Positions 46,201 through 53,419 of a stretch of 64,000 nucleotides of DNA are shown here, piece after piece. The notes under the pieces were generated by a model. The model ran no database searches. It saw nothing but the letters and a program-made list of their open reading frames with translations, and was not told the DNA's origin. This DNA is from CAVXYG01 sp963766005 (GTDB lineage: Bacteria; Actinomycetota; Actinomycetes; S36-B12; GCA-2699445). The DNA is taken from positions 1-64,000 of the forward strand of contig CAVXYG010000014.1 of NCBI GenBank assembly GCA_963766005.1, given 5' to 3'. Each line of letters begins with the position of its first letter. Positions within the stretch are counted from its first letter, which is position 1. A program made the translations under genes and the position numbers.

Positions 46201-46291
46201 CCGCATCGGCGGCCCGATCGGCCTGCCGTTCGGCGGCGTCGTGCGGGCTGGAGACGGCGGCCGGCCGCTTGGCCGCACGGGCGCGGGTCAT
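43250..46291 (-). CDS. DUF4157 protein with C-terminal metallopeptidase-like domain, probable eCIS cargo
   Basis: 1013 residues. N-terminal ~330: low-complexity and hydrophobic linker with VFAAGVVAGGVGALAA. Residues ~300-365 are DUF4157 (RFGYDFGDVRIHDSGTAAAA, AAAFTVGEDIVFGGGRYDPD, HLLAHELAHVVQQRH), with HELAH at 355-359. DUF4157 is a hallmark of eCIS loci, found on many cargo toxins. A charged middle segment has EPAKDAS and repeated KTGAD. Near the C-terminus FQTLIHEYIHTLSHRDYEKY holds a second zincin motif, HEYIH at 899-903, and LIEGVDN supplies Glu 929 as a possible third ligand. The last part has EEAFRLTGLVGITNVVAAYF. The likely reading: a leader/prodomain plus a C-terminal protease effector. 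No secretion signal; overlaps both neighbours. Confidence 0.75.
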   Translation of the reverse strand: MTRARAAKRPAAVSSPHDAAERQADRAADAVTRGGHVTGWSFGSVAPTAAVHRQESGGASTQEQLQQAAGKAGEAALETEAGKKLIEAVKADPLVKKATDFVGTTTGKVFAAGVVAGGVGALAATKQPLPFQAPEFSLDGVIPGLSGRVTVEGPLNAPSFVGVSLTFREQGPKGAKGPTRSEAIAADTARLRAANEMFKPQSVKAREAADEQAAIAAFLDAEARRWRRATLIPLTPGAAPKTVPAPAPAPEQQREEPTPVQRAPATTTDSDTGLDTSGVPAAVTDAGRALDPATRRSMEARFGYDFGDVRIHDSGTAAAATADLQAAAFTVGEDIVFGGGRYDPDTPHGRHLLAHELAHVVQQRHAGPDGRQVHRRSVFETVGIWLGLVEGTFGDTELRAYLDQITKTGTISKAYDADNKARAIVGLWKAATAGWDLLGPQKALLIDEMLDGPTLNDDERAILDLLEQSDAGDLREIFADPVARMQRLDRDLDGAEHDRLSAFVAGRFAGGRSGLLGGKVEVLGDPVPATAPRHGFTTATFDARLDSERTAPELIAIIDTYSPADRGTALEHLTREVWPKAKKERAAAASADRDGLTTEEEYELDLREWTAGQRIAKSERILQHYFLSAIPPTKEALAAGTAPVDPALADQLRNVLLPKQYTAEAKAEADKTGADKTGADKTAEPAKDASTPAPQPVPERAKFHDPDKYRADIEAAIPGVIKENYDTTVTAKGPRAANAEIEAMAEPAKDETDAVFGQFYDKAKHPALKYPSKSKPGNLHSWYDTADRELRAMSAKQRRAQAVDWLKYYFIAEDAIRDINDTYSASPEWQPKRNAEARILDAVARKVCADGTTVQTLLETRRAWGGMAAGSQVFVDLYHNPDATKDRQDRWEMFQTLIHEYIHTLSHRDYEKYAKSFGVDTGQWNTLIEGVDNVLEEVVWARVEPRTSDPTLRGQVEGKAHAKLPPMQVSAPARYPSYEEAFRLTGLVGITNVVAAYFLGLVDRISVPKGRKQ

Positions 46292-46503
46292 GGCGCACCT
46301 GCGCCGCTGACCTGCTGCCAGACGGTGCCGGCGATGCGGTCGGCGAGGTCGCCGGTGGTGCGGACGTGCCCGGCGGAGCCCGGCGCTGCCCCGCCGGCGA
46401 GGGCGGACAGCCGCTCCTCGACCGCCGAGCCGATGCCCTCGGCCAGCTCCGGCGGCACCCCGTGCAGGACCATCTCCTCGATGCGGATGCGGTAGCGGGT
46501 CAT
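46288..46503 (-). CDS. Small eCIS-operon protein
   Basis: 71 residues: MTRYRIRIEEMVLHGVPPEL AEGIGSAVEERLSALAGG, then a Gly/Ala-rich linker and a C-terminal helix DLADRIAGTVWQQVSG. Similar small proteins with an IE.LVLHG-P start commonly lie between the ATPase and DUF4157 gene in eCIS loci, but the function is unknown. It overlaps both neighbours by 4 bp, so translation depends on the ATPase gene. Confidence 0.7.
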   Translation of the reverse strand: MTRYRIRIEEMVLHGVPPELAEGIGSAVEERLSALAGGAAPGSAGHVRTTGDLADRIAGTVWQQVSGAGAP

Positions 46504-48365
46504 GGTGCCGCCCTCTGGCCGCCGGTCCGCAGCGCGGCGCTCTCCGGGGCGCTGAGCTGGCGCTCGGCCTTGGCGTACTCGACCTCGGCCGCCCGCAGGA
46601 CGTGCCGCGGCCCGATCGGCTCGCCGTCGCCGGCCGCCGCGAACGCCGCCGATAGGGCGATGGAGCGGATGGATCCGCCGCTGATCTGCAGTTTCGCCAG
46701 CAGTGCGGGGTCGATCCCGGCCACCGGGGCCTCGGCCGGGAACATCCGTCGCCAGATCACGGCCCGCGCCGTCTCGTCCGGGAACGGGAAGTGCACGACG
46801 AACCGCAGCCGGCGCAGGAATGCCCGGTCCAGCGTCGAGCGCAGGTTCGTGGTCAGGATCGCCAGGCCCCGGTAGGACTCCATCCGCTGCAGCAGGTAGG
46901 CGACCTCGAGGTTGGCGTAGCGGTCGTGGCTGTCCTTGACGTCGCTGCGCCGACCGAACAGGGCGTCGGCCTCGTCGAACAGCAGCACCGCGCCGCTGGC
47001 CTCGGCGGCGTCGAAGACCGCGGCGAGGTTCTTCTCCGTCTCGCCGATGTACTTGCTGACCACCGCCGCCAGATCGATCCGGTACAGGTCATGGCCGAGC
47101 TCGCCGGCGATGACCTCGGCAGCCAGCGTCTTGCCGGTGCCGCTCTCGCCGGTGAACAGGGCCGTGATCCCCAGCCCGCGGCCGGACTGCCGGCCGAAGC
47201 CCCACTGCTGATACACCTGCGCCCGGTGCTGGACGTGGCGCACCAGGTCCTGCAGCAGCGAGGCCTGGCCGTCGGGCAGGACGAGGTCGTCCCACGTCGC
47301 GCGCGGCTGGAGGCGCTGGGCCAGGGGACCCAGGCCGACCCTGGCCCGCAGCCTGGTCAGCCGTCGCAGCGCGTCCTCCCCGCCGCCGGCCGCCCGCCAC
47401 TCGCCGGCGATCGCGGCGATCGCTGGGTCGCTGAGCCGGTAGTGCTGGGCCAGATCGGCCAGCACCGGCTCCGGGCCGTCGGCCGCGTGCCGCTGCCACA
47501 TCGTGCGCTGCTCGTCGGTGTCCGGCAGGTCCACCGTCCGGACCAGCAGACCCGCCGGTGCGGGTTGGCGGGTGCGGCCGAGCGCGACCACGACGTCGGC
47601 CTGCAGCAGAGCCAGCAGCCCCTGGTGCCCGGTGACGATGAGCCGGTCGGCCAGCAGCGCCGCGCGATCCAGCAGCAGGGCGGCCGTCGGCAGGTCCGCC
47701 CGGTCCGCGGCTGCGTCGGCAACGATCAGCGGCGTGAGCCCCAGGTGCCCGGCGATCCGTTGCGCCACCGCGGCCTGGCCGGAGCTGTCGCTGCCCTGCA
47801 GGACGATGTGCAGCGGCCGCGGCACGGCCCGGGCCGCCGCCGCGGTCTCCGCCGCCAGCCGCTCCTGCGACGCGGTCGCCGTGCTGGCGGTGGGGGCGGC
47901 CGCCAGCGGGTCGGTGCCGCAGCCGGCGGCCACGCCGGTGAGCAGATGCAGGATGTCCTCGTCGATGGCCAGCGGCTGGGTGGCCAGGGTCTGGGCAGAT
48001 CCCAGGTCCACCAGGCGCCAGCGCCGCAGGGGTCGGTGCGGGGCCAGCGCGTCCCAGTGCGCCGCCGGCAGCACCGCCATGGCCAGCGCGAAGCTCGGGC
48101 GCACATCGTCGTCGCCCCGCAGCCGCGCCACCTCGGCGGCGACCTGGCCGTCGAGCTGCACCGCGGCCGCGAGCAGCAGCACGTCGCGCTCGAACGGCGA
48201 CATCCCCAGTCGCGCGGCCAGGTCCGCCAGCGCTGTGGACGGGCTCGGTCGCGGCGGCGCCTGTGCGCCGTCCTGCAGCAGCCCGCGGATCCAGGCGATC
48301 TCGGCGAGCAGCCGCTGCCGCTCGTCATCGGCCGTGCGGGGCGGCTGCAGCAGGGCGGCGGTCAT
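46500..48365 (-). CDS. eCIS AAA+ ATPase (Afp15/Pvc15-like)
   Basis: 621 residues. An N-terminal non-catalytic half (winged-helix/inactive AAA-like, LAARLGMSPFERDVLLLAAA) precedes the AAA+ core: Walker A GESGTGKT at 406-413, Walker B AVLLFDEADALFGRRS near 460, sensor ILTTNLRSTLDRAFLRRLRF with Arg fingers, and a C-terminal lid. This ATPase is needed in PVC/Afp for assembly or cargo loading and is one of the best eCIS markers. It overlaps its neighbours by 4 bp on each side. Confidence 0.93.
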   Translation of the reverse strand: MTAALLQPPRTADDERQRLLAEIAWIRGLLQDGAQAPPRPSPSTALADLAARLGMSPFERDVLLLAAAVQLDGQVAAEVARLRGDDDVRPSFALAMAVLPAAHWDALAPHRPLRRWRLVDLGSAQTLATQPLAIDEDILHLLTGVAAGCGTDPLAAAPTASTATASQERLAAETAAAARAVPRPLHIVLQGSDSSGQAAVAQRIAGHLGLTPLIVADAAADRADLPTAALLLDRAALLADRLIVTGHQGLLALLQADVVVALGRTRQPAPAGLLVRTVDLPDTDEQRTMWQRHAADGPEPVLADLAQHYRLSDPAIAAIAGEWRAAGGGEDALRRLTRLRARVGLGPLAQRLQPRATWDDLVLPDGQASLLQDLVRHVQHRAQVYQQWGFGRQSGRGLGITALFTGESGTGKTLAAEVIAGELGHDLYRIDLAAVVSKYIGETEKNLAAVFDAAEASGAVLLFDEADALFGRRSDVKDSHDRYANLEVAYLLQRMESYRGLAILTTNLRSTLDRAFLRRLRFVVHFPFPDETARAVIWRRMFPAEAPVAGIDPALLAKLQISGGSIRSIALSAAFAAAGDGEPIGPRHVLRAAEVEYAKAERQLSAPESAALRTGGQRAAP

Positions 48366-49678
48366 GCGGGCACCGTCGCCGTCTGGGCGGGGTCGTAGGT
48401 CGGGGGGGTCGTGGACCGGTCCACCAGCAGGCTCTCGGCGCCGTCCACGATCAGCCGAACGGGCAGCGCGCCGGCGGGGATCACGCCGAACTCGAACCGC
48501 AGCGTCGACGTCGCTGCCGGGTGCGGTGCCGCAACCGCCACATCCCCGCCCAGGGCCAGGCTCGCGCGCTGGCTCGGCCGGACCTGCGGCCGCACGTCCA
48601 GCACCGCGGACACCTGGCCGCTGCCGGCGTCGCGGGTGATACCCGGAGCCGGAGCGAGGACCGGGACCGGCGCCAGGACCAGGCCGACGGCGTTCGTGCT
48701 GCGCTCCACGGTCTCCCCGGCGCGGGTCAACCGGACGGTCACGGTCCAGAACCCGGCCGGCCAGGCCGCCTCGGCAGCGGCGCCCGTCGGCAGGGTGACG
48801 TCGAGCACGGCGTCATCGGTGTGCGTGCCCACGGCGATCGTGTTCGGGGCGGGCAGCAGCGGGTGGGCGAAATCGACGGCAACCCCGGTGCCCGACAGAT
48901 GCGCGCCGCGCAGGCCGACGCTCTCGCCGAGCCGGGCTGCCACCTGGTCGTGCTGCGGGGCCGCCTCGACCAGTGCCGGCAGGGCCGGGCCGGTGTTCGC
49001 CTGGACGACGACCCCGCGCTCCTGACCGGTCACCGGGTCGACCGGCCCGCGGCTCAGGACCGGCAGGGCGGCACGAGTGGTGCTGGCCGCCTCGATGAGC
49101 ACCATCGAGACGTGGTAGGCGGCGGTGGGCCGGTAGTGGGCCTGGATGGCCGACCACAGCCGCGACATCTCCTCGGTGTCCAGCGGCTCCAGGGTGACTT
49201 TGACCGACTCCACCTGGTCGGCGAGGTCGGCCGCCGCCAGCGCCTGGAAGGCCGGCGGCAGGATCGACGGGCCCAGCGGGCTGGGGTTGAGCGCGGTGCG
49301 GATGGCCTTGCTGTCCAGCACCGGGCGCTGGTGCAGCAGCGCCATGGCGTAGCCGAGCAGGATCTCGGCCTGGAAGTCGCTGCCGCCGTAGGCCGTGAGC
49401 AGGAAGTGCAGGTCCAGCGCCAACGGCGGGTTGCTCACCCGCGCGCCGCTGCCGTCGTAGGCGGGCAGCGCCGCGTTGCTCCAGCCCGTGTTCGGGCTGA
49501 CCCGGTACAGGAACAGGTTCAGGCTCGGGCCGGCGTCGGGATCGTCGAGCTTGACGAGGTCCGGGGCCAGGGCCGTCACCTTCACCGATCCGACCGCGGG
49601 CGCGGCATCGATGAGCCCGTCGTCCAGCAGGTTGCGCAGGACCCCGCTCACCGCGGCGATCGCCAGGGCGCTGCTCAT
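48362..49678 (-). CDS. DUF4255 protein (Afp16/Pvc16-like tube-terminating cap)
   Basis: 438 residues. N-terminal DUF4255: SALAIAAVSGVLRNLLDDGL, NLFLYRVSPNTGWSNAALPA, PLALDLHFLLTAYGGSDFQA and EILLGYAMALLHQRPVLD. In Afp/PVC this family forms the hexameric cap that ends tube and sheath growth. The C-terminal ~200 residues are Ig-like beta domains (GTGVAVDFAHPLLPAPNTIA, VDGAESLLVD), an extension seen in several actinobacterial members. It overlaps the ATPase gene by 4 bp. Confidence 0.85.
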   Translation of the reverse strand: MSSALAIAAVSGVLRNLLDDGLIDAAPAVGSVKVTALAPDLVKLDDPDAGPSLNLFLYRVSPNTGWSNAALPAYDGSGARVSNPPLALDLHFLLTAYGGSDFQAEILLGYAMALLHQRPVLDSKAIRTALNPSPLGPSILPPAFQALAAADLADQVESVKVTLEPLDTEEMSRLWSAIQAHYRPTAAYHVSMVLIEAASTTRAALPVLSRGPVDPVTGQERGVVVQANTGPALPALVEAAPQHDQVAARLGESVGLRGAHLSGTGVAVDFAHPLLPAPNTIAVGTHTDDAVLDVTLPTGAAAEAAWPAGFWTVTVRLTRAGETVERSTNAVGLVLAPVPVLAPAPGITRDAGSGQVSAVLDVRPQVRPSQRASLALGGDVAVAAPHPAATSTLRFEFGVIPAGALPVRLIVDGAESLLVDRSTTPPTYDPAQTATVPA

Positions 49679-50391
49679 CGCGCACCCCGCTTGCCGGCCA
49701 GGTAGTCCGCCAGCGACAGCACCGGTTGGGCGGGCGCGGGGCGTTCGACCGGGCCGGCGGCGGTCGGTTCCCGGAGCAGCGTTGCGCGCACCTCGATCCG
49801 GCCGATGGCGACGTCGACGACGTCGGGGCCGCCGCCGGCATCGGCCAGCTCGCGCACGGCATCGATCGGGGCCGCTGCGGCAGCGGGCCGGGGGACGGCG
49901 GCGACCGGGGGTTCGGCGACCGGGGGTTCGGCGACCGGTATCGCGGCGGCGGACGGTGCGGCAACCGGTCGCTCGGCGGCGCCTCGCGCGCCGACGACGG
50001 CGTCCCTGGTCGGCGCGCCCGGCTCGCGTGCGTCGTCGCCTGGCGGCGCGGGGCGCTGCCGCAGGGACGGGCCGGTCGCCGGGACCGGTTGGGCAGCGGA
50101 CCGGGCCGCTGCCGGGGCGGACGGGGCCGGTGCCGCCGGCGAGGGCAGCCCGGCGGATCCGGCCGCTGGTGCGCCGGCGGTCCGCGTCTCGTCGGTCAGC
50201 GGTGCCGGCGGTCGCCGGCCCGGCACCTGCGGCGTGCTCGAGCCTCCGGCGGCGGGATCCGGCAGCACCGGTGCCTCGGGCGACTCATCGCGGGGCTGCT
50301 CGAACCACGACGGCAGCCGCGGGGTCGCCGCGGCAACACCCGGTGCGCCGGTGATGCCGGCCCGGGCCAGCATGCGGTCCAGGACACTCAC
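49675..50391 (-). CDS. Pro/Ala-rich eCIS protein with short C-terminal domain
   Basis: 238 residues from GTG 50391, overlapping the upstream stop by 4 bp. N-terminus MSVLDRMLARAGITGAPG, then ~150 residues of disordered Pro/Ala/Gly/Arg sequence including VAEPPVAEPPVAAVP. The C-terminal ~60 residues are ordered: VVDVAIGRIEVRATLLREP and a final LSLADYLAGKRGAR. The end motif (V-I-R-EVRA ... LSL-DYL) recurs beside the DUF4255 gene in eCIS clusters. The disordered part could be a flexible tether. Function unknown. Confidence 0.7.
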   Translation of the reverse strand: MSVLDRMLARAGITGAPGVAAATPRLPSWFEQPRDESPEAPVLPDPAAGGSSTPQVPGRRPPAPLTDETRTAGAPAAGSAGLPSPAAPAPSAPAAARSAAQPVPATGPSLRQRPAPPGDDAREPGAPTRDAVVGARGAAERPVAAPSAAAIPVAEPPVAEPPVAAVPRPAAAAAPIDAVRELADAGGGPDVVDVAIGRIEVRATLLREPTAAGPVERPAPAQPVLSLADYLAGKRGAR

Positions 50392-51053
50392 GGGGCGCCC
50401 CCGGTCGCCATCCGCAGATAGGCCTCGCGCCGAGGGTGGGACAGGGTCAGGATCTGGTCCTCGGTCCATCCGTAGCGGCGGGCCAGCGTGTCGATCTGCA
50501 GCAGCAGGCGCCGCGCCGCCGCCTCGATCTCCTGCCAGACGAAGGCTCCGAGATCCAGATCCGCAGCGAAGGTCGTGCCGCAGGCCGGGCAGGCCAGGTG
50601 CAGGATGGTCTCGGCCAGCGGATCTGCCGCAGCCAGCAGTGCGTCGACCTCGGCCAGTTGCTCCTCGCGGAACCCGCACCGCGTCCGGAGGGCGCCCAGC
50701 GGGTCCGGCTCCTCGGCCACCGCCAGCAGGTCCGCCGGGGTCGGGGCCCGCCAGGGTGCTGGCTGCTCCGCCGGTCGGTCGCCACCGCGCAGCGCAGTGA
50801 TGTCCACGACGAACTCCACCCGCTCCTGGCAGGCCGGGCACCACGCGGTCGCGGGCAGCTCGTCGCCCAGCAGACGCTGCCGCAGATCCAGCAGGCTGCC
50901 GTTGGTGGCGCCGATCGGGCGCTGCAGCAGGTCGGCGCGCCGCCGGCCGACCGCCTCGGCCAGCGCCAGGCTGCGGTCGATCGGGGGCAGCGCCGTCCCG
51001 CGCTCCCACAGCGCGAGCAGGACCTGCGCGTCGTCCCGGGTGGTCGCGGACAT
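50388..51053 (-). CDS. Baseplate protein, T4 gp26-like, with zinc ribbons
   Basis: 221 residues. It contains two CxxC pairs, CPAC near residue 72 and CPAC near residue 152, that can bind one zinc. SLLDLRQRLLGDELPATAWC and ETILHLACPACGTTFAADLD frame them. The C-terminal ~50 residues (RRLLLQIDTLARRYGWTEDQ, ILTLSHPRREAYL) match the gp26-like baseplate family that follows the tube gene in eCIS and phage loci. It lies 6 bp after the tube gene. Confidence 0.75.
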   Translation of the reverse strand: MSATTRDDAQVLLALWERGTALPPIDRSLALAEAVGRRRADLLQRPIGATNGSLLDLRQRLLGDELPATAWCPACQERVEFVVDITALRGGDRPAEQPAPWRAPTPADLLAVAEEPDPLGALRTRCGFREEQLAEVDALLAAADPLAETILHLACPACGTTFAADLDLGAFVWQEIEAAARRLLLQIDTLARRYGWTEDQILTLSHPRREAYLRMATGGAP

Positions 51054-51059
51054 GGCGGT

Positions 51060-51581
51060 CTAGGGCTCCACGAACGTCGGCTCGGACGGCTCGGCGACGT
51101 CGTAGTCGCGCTCCCAGCCCTCGTTCTCCAACTTCAGGGTCTGGATCGCCACGGCGTTGGCGTTGGCGTCCAGATCGGGCAGGGCCTGGTACTCCGAGAC
51201 CCAGGCGCGGAACACCTTGTACGCGATCACCACCTGGCCGGCCTCGTTGTACAGCTCGATGATCAGGTCCTTGCGGAAGTCCTGCAGCGACACCTCGGCG
51301 CCCAGACCGGAGCCGAAGTTCCAGACCTTGTTGGCCCACCGCTCGAACTCCTGGTCATGGGTCACGCCGCGCTCCAGCGTGATCGCCTCGAACTTCACCC
51401 GGCCCGGGGACTTCCGCGACGTCGACGGATCGCCGCCCTCCCGATGCTCGACGACCTCGGTGCTGCGCTTGAGCCCGCCGACCTTGCTGATCCCGGCCAC
51501 GTACTTGCCGTCCCACTTCACCCGGAATTTGAAGTTCTTGTACGGGTCGAAGCGCTGCGCGTTGACGCTGAACTGAGCCAC
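51060..51581 (-). CDS. Inner tube protein (Afp1/T4 gp19-like)
   Basis: 173 residues from GTG 51581 with AGGAGGAGG upstream. FSVNAQRFDPYKNFKFRVKW, YVAGISKVGGLKRSTEVVEH, REGGDP and ITLERGVTHDQEFERWANKV are the standard phage tail tube pattern. It polymerises into the hollow tube carrying cargo. Only one tube gene is present, whereas Afp/PVC have two variants (Afp1, Afp5); the baseplate-proximal role may be taken by the adaptor at 42097. Confidence 0.92.
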   Translation of the reverse strand: MAQFSVNAQRFDPYKNFKFRVKWDGKYVAGISKVGGLKRSTEVVEHREGGDPSTSRKSPGRVKFEAITLERGVTHDQEFERWANKVWNFGSGLGAEVSLQDFRKDLIIELYNEAGQVVIAYKVFRAWVSEYQALPDLDANANAVAIQTLKLENEGWERDYDVAEPSEPTFVEP

Positions 51582-51596
51582 CCTGTCCTCCTCCTG

Positions 51597-53198
51597 CTAG
51601 GCGGCCGACTGGCCGGCCATCTGCTGCAGCCGGATCACGACGAACTCAGCCGGCTTCAACGGCGCGAACCCGACATGGATGTTGACGACGCCCACATCGA
51701 TGTCGGCCTGCGTCGTGGTCTCGGAGTCGCACTTGACGAAGTACGCCTCGCGCGGGGTGGTCCCCTGGAACGCGCCCTGCCGGAACAGGGTGTTCAGGAA
51801 AGTCCCGAGGTTGAGTCGGATCTGCGCCCACAGCGGTTCGTCGTTGGGCTCGAACACCACCCATTGGGTGCCCCGGAACAGGCTCTCCTCGATGAACAGG
51901 GCGGTGCGCCGCACCGGGAGGTACTTCCACTCGCTGGCCAACCGGTCGGCGCCCTGCATGGTGCGGGCGCCCCAGACCACCCGCCCGACCGCCGGGACCG
52001 CGCGCAGGCAGTTGACGCCCAACGGATTGAGCCGGCCGATGTCGCCGTCGGTCAGCGGCACCGTCAGCTCCGGGACGCCGTTCAGGGTCGCATCCAGCCC
52101 GGCCGGCGCCTTCCAGACCCCGCGCTGGGCGTCGGTGCGGGCCATGACGCCGGCGACCGCGCCGGCCGCGGCGAAGGTCTCCACCTGGTTGTCGCGCAGC
52201 GGATTCGGCTGCCGCAGCCGTGGGAAGAACACCGCGGCGTTCTTGCTCACCGTGCCCAGCGCCGCGTCGAACCCGCTGCCGGCGGCGCCCTCGACATCGC
52301 TGACCTTGGTCCAGGTCGGCAGGCCGTCCAGCACCAGCATCGCCCGGCGTCGCTCGCAGTACTGGGCGGCCGACGTCACCACGCCGGGGTCCACCGTGCC
52401 GTTGCTGGTGTAGGGCGGGATGACCAGCAGGTTGAGCAGATCGGTGTGCTCCAACGCGAAGAGCCCCTGCTTGGCGGCCTCCAGTCCGGTGCCGTTGAAG
52501 TCGGCGGCTTGCAGGGCCTGCCCGTCGGAGGCCTGCGTGGCCACCTTGTGGTTGGTCGGGGCGGTGTTGTCGTCCCACACCGTCTTGCCCGGATCCACCG
52601 CGCCGCCGGTCTCGGCCGGTCGGGAGCCGCCGTCGGCGGTGTGCCGCACCAGATCCGATGCGCTCTGCAGCACCCGGCTCACCAGCCGGGGATGGTCCGC
52701 CGGTGCCACGACGAGGTTGCGGTGCTCTTCGACCACGCCGGTCGCTCCGTCACGGACGGAGAGGTTGAACAGCGATGTGGCGGTCTCGCCGAGGGCGGCG
52801 TCGAACTCCCGGGTCGTGTGATCGACCCTGGCGCGCAGCGTGTTGCCCCACGCGCCTTCGTGCGCTGCCTGCAGCTGCAGGGTCCCCGCGGTCAGCGCGG
52901 CCTTCGCCGGCTTGGCCCCGGCGCCGCTGTCCGCCCGGTACAGCCGCACGATCACTGCTGTGGAGCCGCCGTTGCGGAAGAAGTCGCGCACGGCGAACCC
53001 GAGGGTGCTGGAGGTGAACAGCCCCCCGAAGGTGCGCTCGAACTCGGCGTAGCTCGTGATCTTCACCGGGGTGTTCGTCGGTCCCCGGGCGGCGCGGCCG
53101 ACGAAGGCGGTGATGGAGGTGGCAACGCCGGTGATGGCGCGGACCCCGCTGGGGATCTCTTCGACGTAGACCCCGGGGTACGTCAGCTGAACAGGCAT
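51597..53198 (-). CDS. Contractile tail sheath protein
   Basis: 533 residues; first gene of the operon. MPVQLTYPGVYVEEIPSGVR, TSITAFVGRAARGPTNTPVK and SYAEFERTFGGLFTSSTLGF are the N-terminal sheath signature. The C-terminal domain ends RAVPAVGRVVWGARTMQGAD, EESLFRGTQWVVFEPNDEPL, FVVIRLQQMAGQSAA, the subtilisin-like inner sheath core that interlocks subunits. I chose ATG 53198 because the family starts at this residue; the frame is open to 53294. GGAGGG lies 12 bases upstream. A single sheath gene serves the whole particle, against two or three in Afp/PVC. Confidence 0.94.
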   Translation of the reverse strand: MPVQLTYPGVYVEEIPSGVRAITGVATSITAFVGRAARGPTNTPVKITSYAEFERTFGGLFTSSTLGFAVRDFFRNGGSTAVIVRLYRADSGAGAKPAKAALTAGTLQLQAAHEGAWGNTLRARVDHTTREFDAALGETATSLFNLSVRDGATGVVEEHRNLVVAPADHPRLVSRVLQSASDLVRHTADGGSRPAETGGAVDPGKTVWDDNTAPTNHKVATQASDGQALQAADFNGTGLEAAKQGLFALEHTDLLNLLVIPPYTSNGTVDPGVVTSAAQYCERRRAMLVLDGLPTWTKVSDVEGAAGSGFDAALGTVSKNAAVFFPRLRQPNPLRDNQVETFAAAGAVAGVMARTDAQRGVWKAPAGLDATLNGVPELTVPLTDGDIGRLNPLGVNCLRAVPAVGRVVWGARTMQGADRLASEWKYLPVRRTALFIEESLFRGTQWVVFEPNDEPLWAQIRLNLGTFLNTLFRQGAFQGTTPREAYFVKCDSETTTQADIDVGVVNIHVGFAPLKPAEFVVIRLQQMAGQSAA

Positions 53199-53419
53199 CG
53201 ATCGGCCTTTCCCTCCGGCCTGCAGGTGGTCGCAGGACCCGTCTGTGACGCTCGCGCACGCGCCCGGGGCAGTCAACGCGGCCAGATCGAACAACCCGTT
53301 CGGCCTAGGCGGCCGTCCTGCGCACCAGATGGGCTCGACGTCGTGCGCTCGTCGAACCGGTCTTCGGCAATCGGCCGATGCACTAGGGTGAACCTGCCTT
53401 TCGGGGGAGGGGGAGCACC
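53199..53419. promoter_or_regulatory. Divergent control region: eCIS operon and capD-like gene
   Basis: 221 bp between the two divergent starts. On the plus strand a -10-like TAGGGT (53384-53389) lies 30 bases before the capD-like GTG, with GGGAGGGGGAG as ribosome-binding site. On the minus strand TTGACT (53276-53271) could be the -35 of the eCIS operon, though no convincing -10 follows. No operator repeat was recognised. Confidence 0.35.

Larger units (their letters stand above)
28382..53198 (-). other. Contractile injection system (eCIS) operon
   Basis: Twenty leftward genes without a gap larger than 15 bp. Most neighbours overlap by 4 bp (ATGA or GTGA), so one long transcript from the 53.2-53.4 kb region is likely. 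Sheath, tube, hub, spike, tip, gp25, two gp6-like wedges, P2-I-like protein, AAA+ ATPase, DUF4255 protein and a DUF4157 protein are all present, the core set of eCIS particles such as PVC/Afp and the Streptomyces CIS. There is one sheath and one tube gene, no recognisable separate tape measure, and no holin or lysin. Confidence 0.9.

Noticed and set aside
42131..46495. 1454-codon plus-strand open frame
   Set aside because: Antisense shadow of the DUF4157, adaptor and neighbouring genes; no motif, low-complexity composition.
28382..53198. Prophage
   Set aside because: No capsid, portal, terminase, integrase, holin or lysin gene; DUF4157, DUF4255 and the AAA+ ATPase are injection-system markers.
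28382..53198. Type VI secretion system
   Set aside because: No TssJLM membrane complex, no ClpV or VipA/B pair; the sheath is a single phage-type protein and the ATPase is of the Afp15 type.
53271..53276. Firm promoter for the eCIS operon at TTGACT
   Set aside because: No acceptable -10 lies 16-19 bp downstream, so I report the region only as a possible control region.
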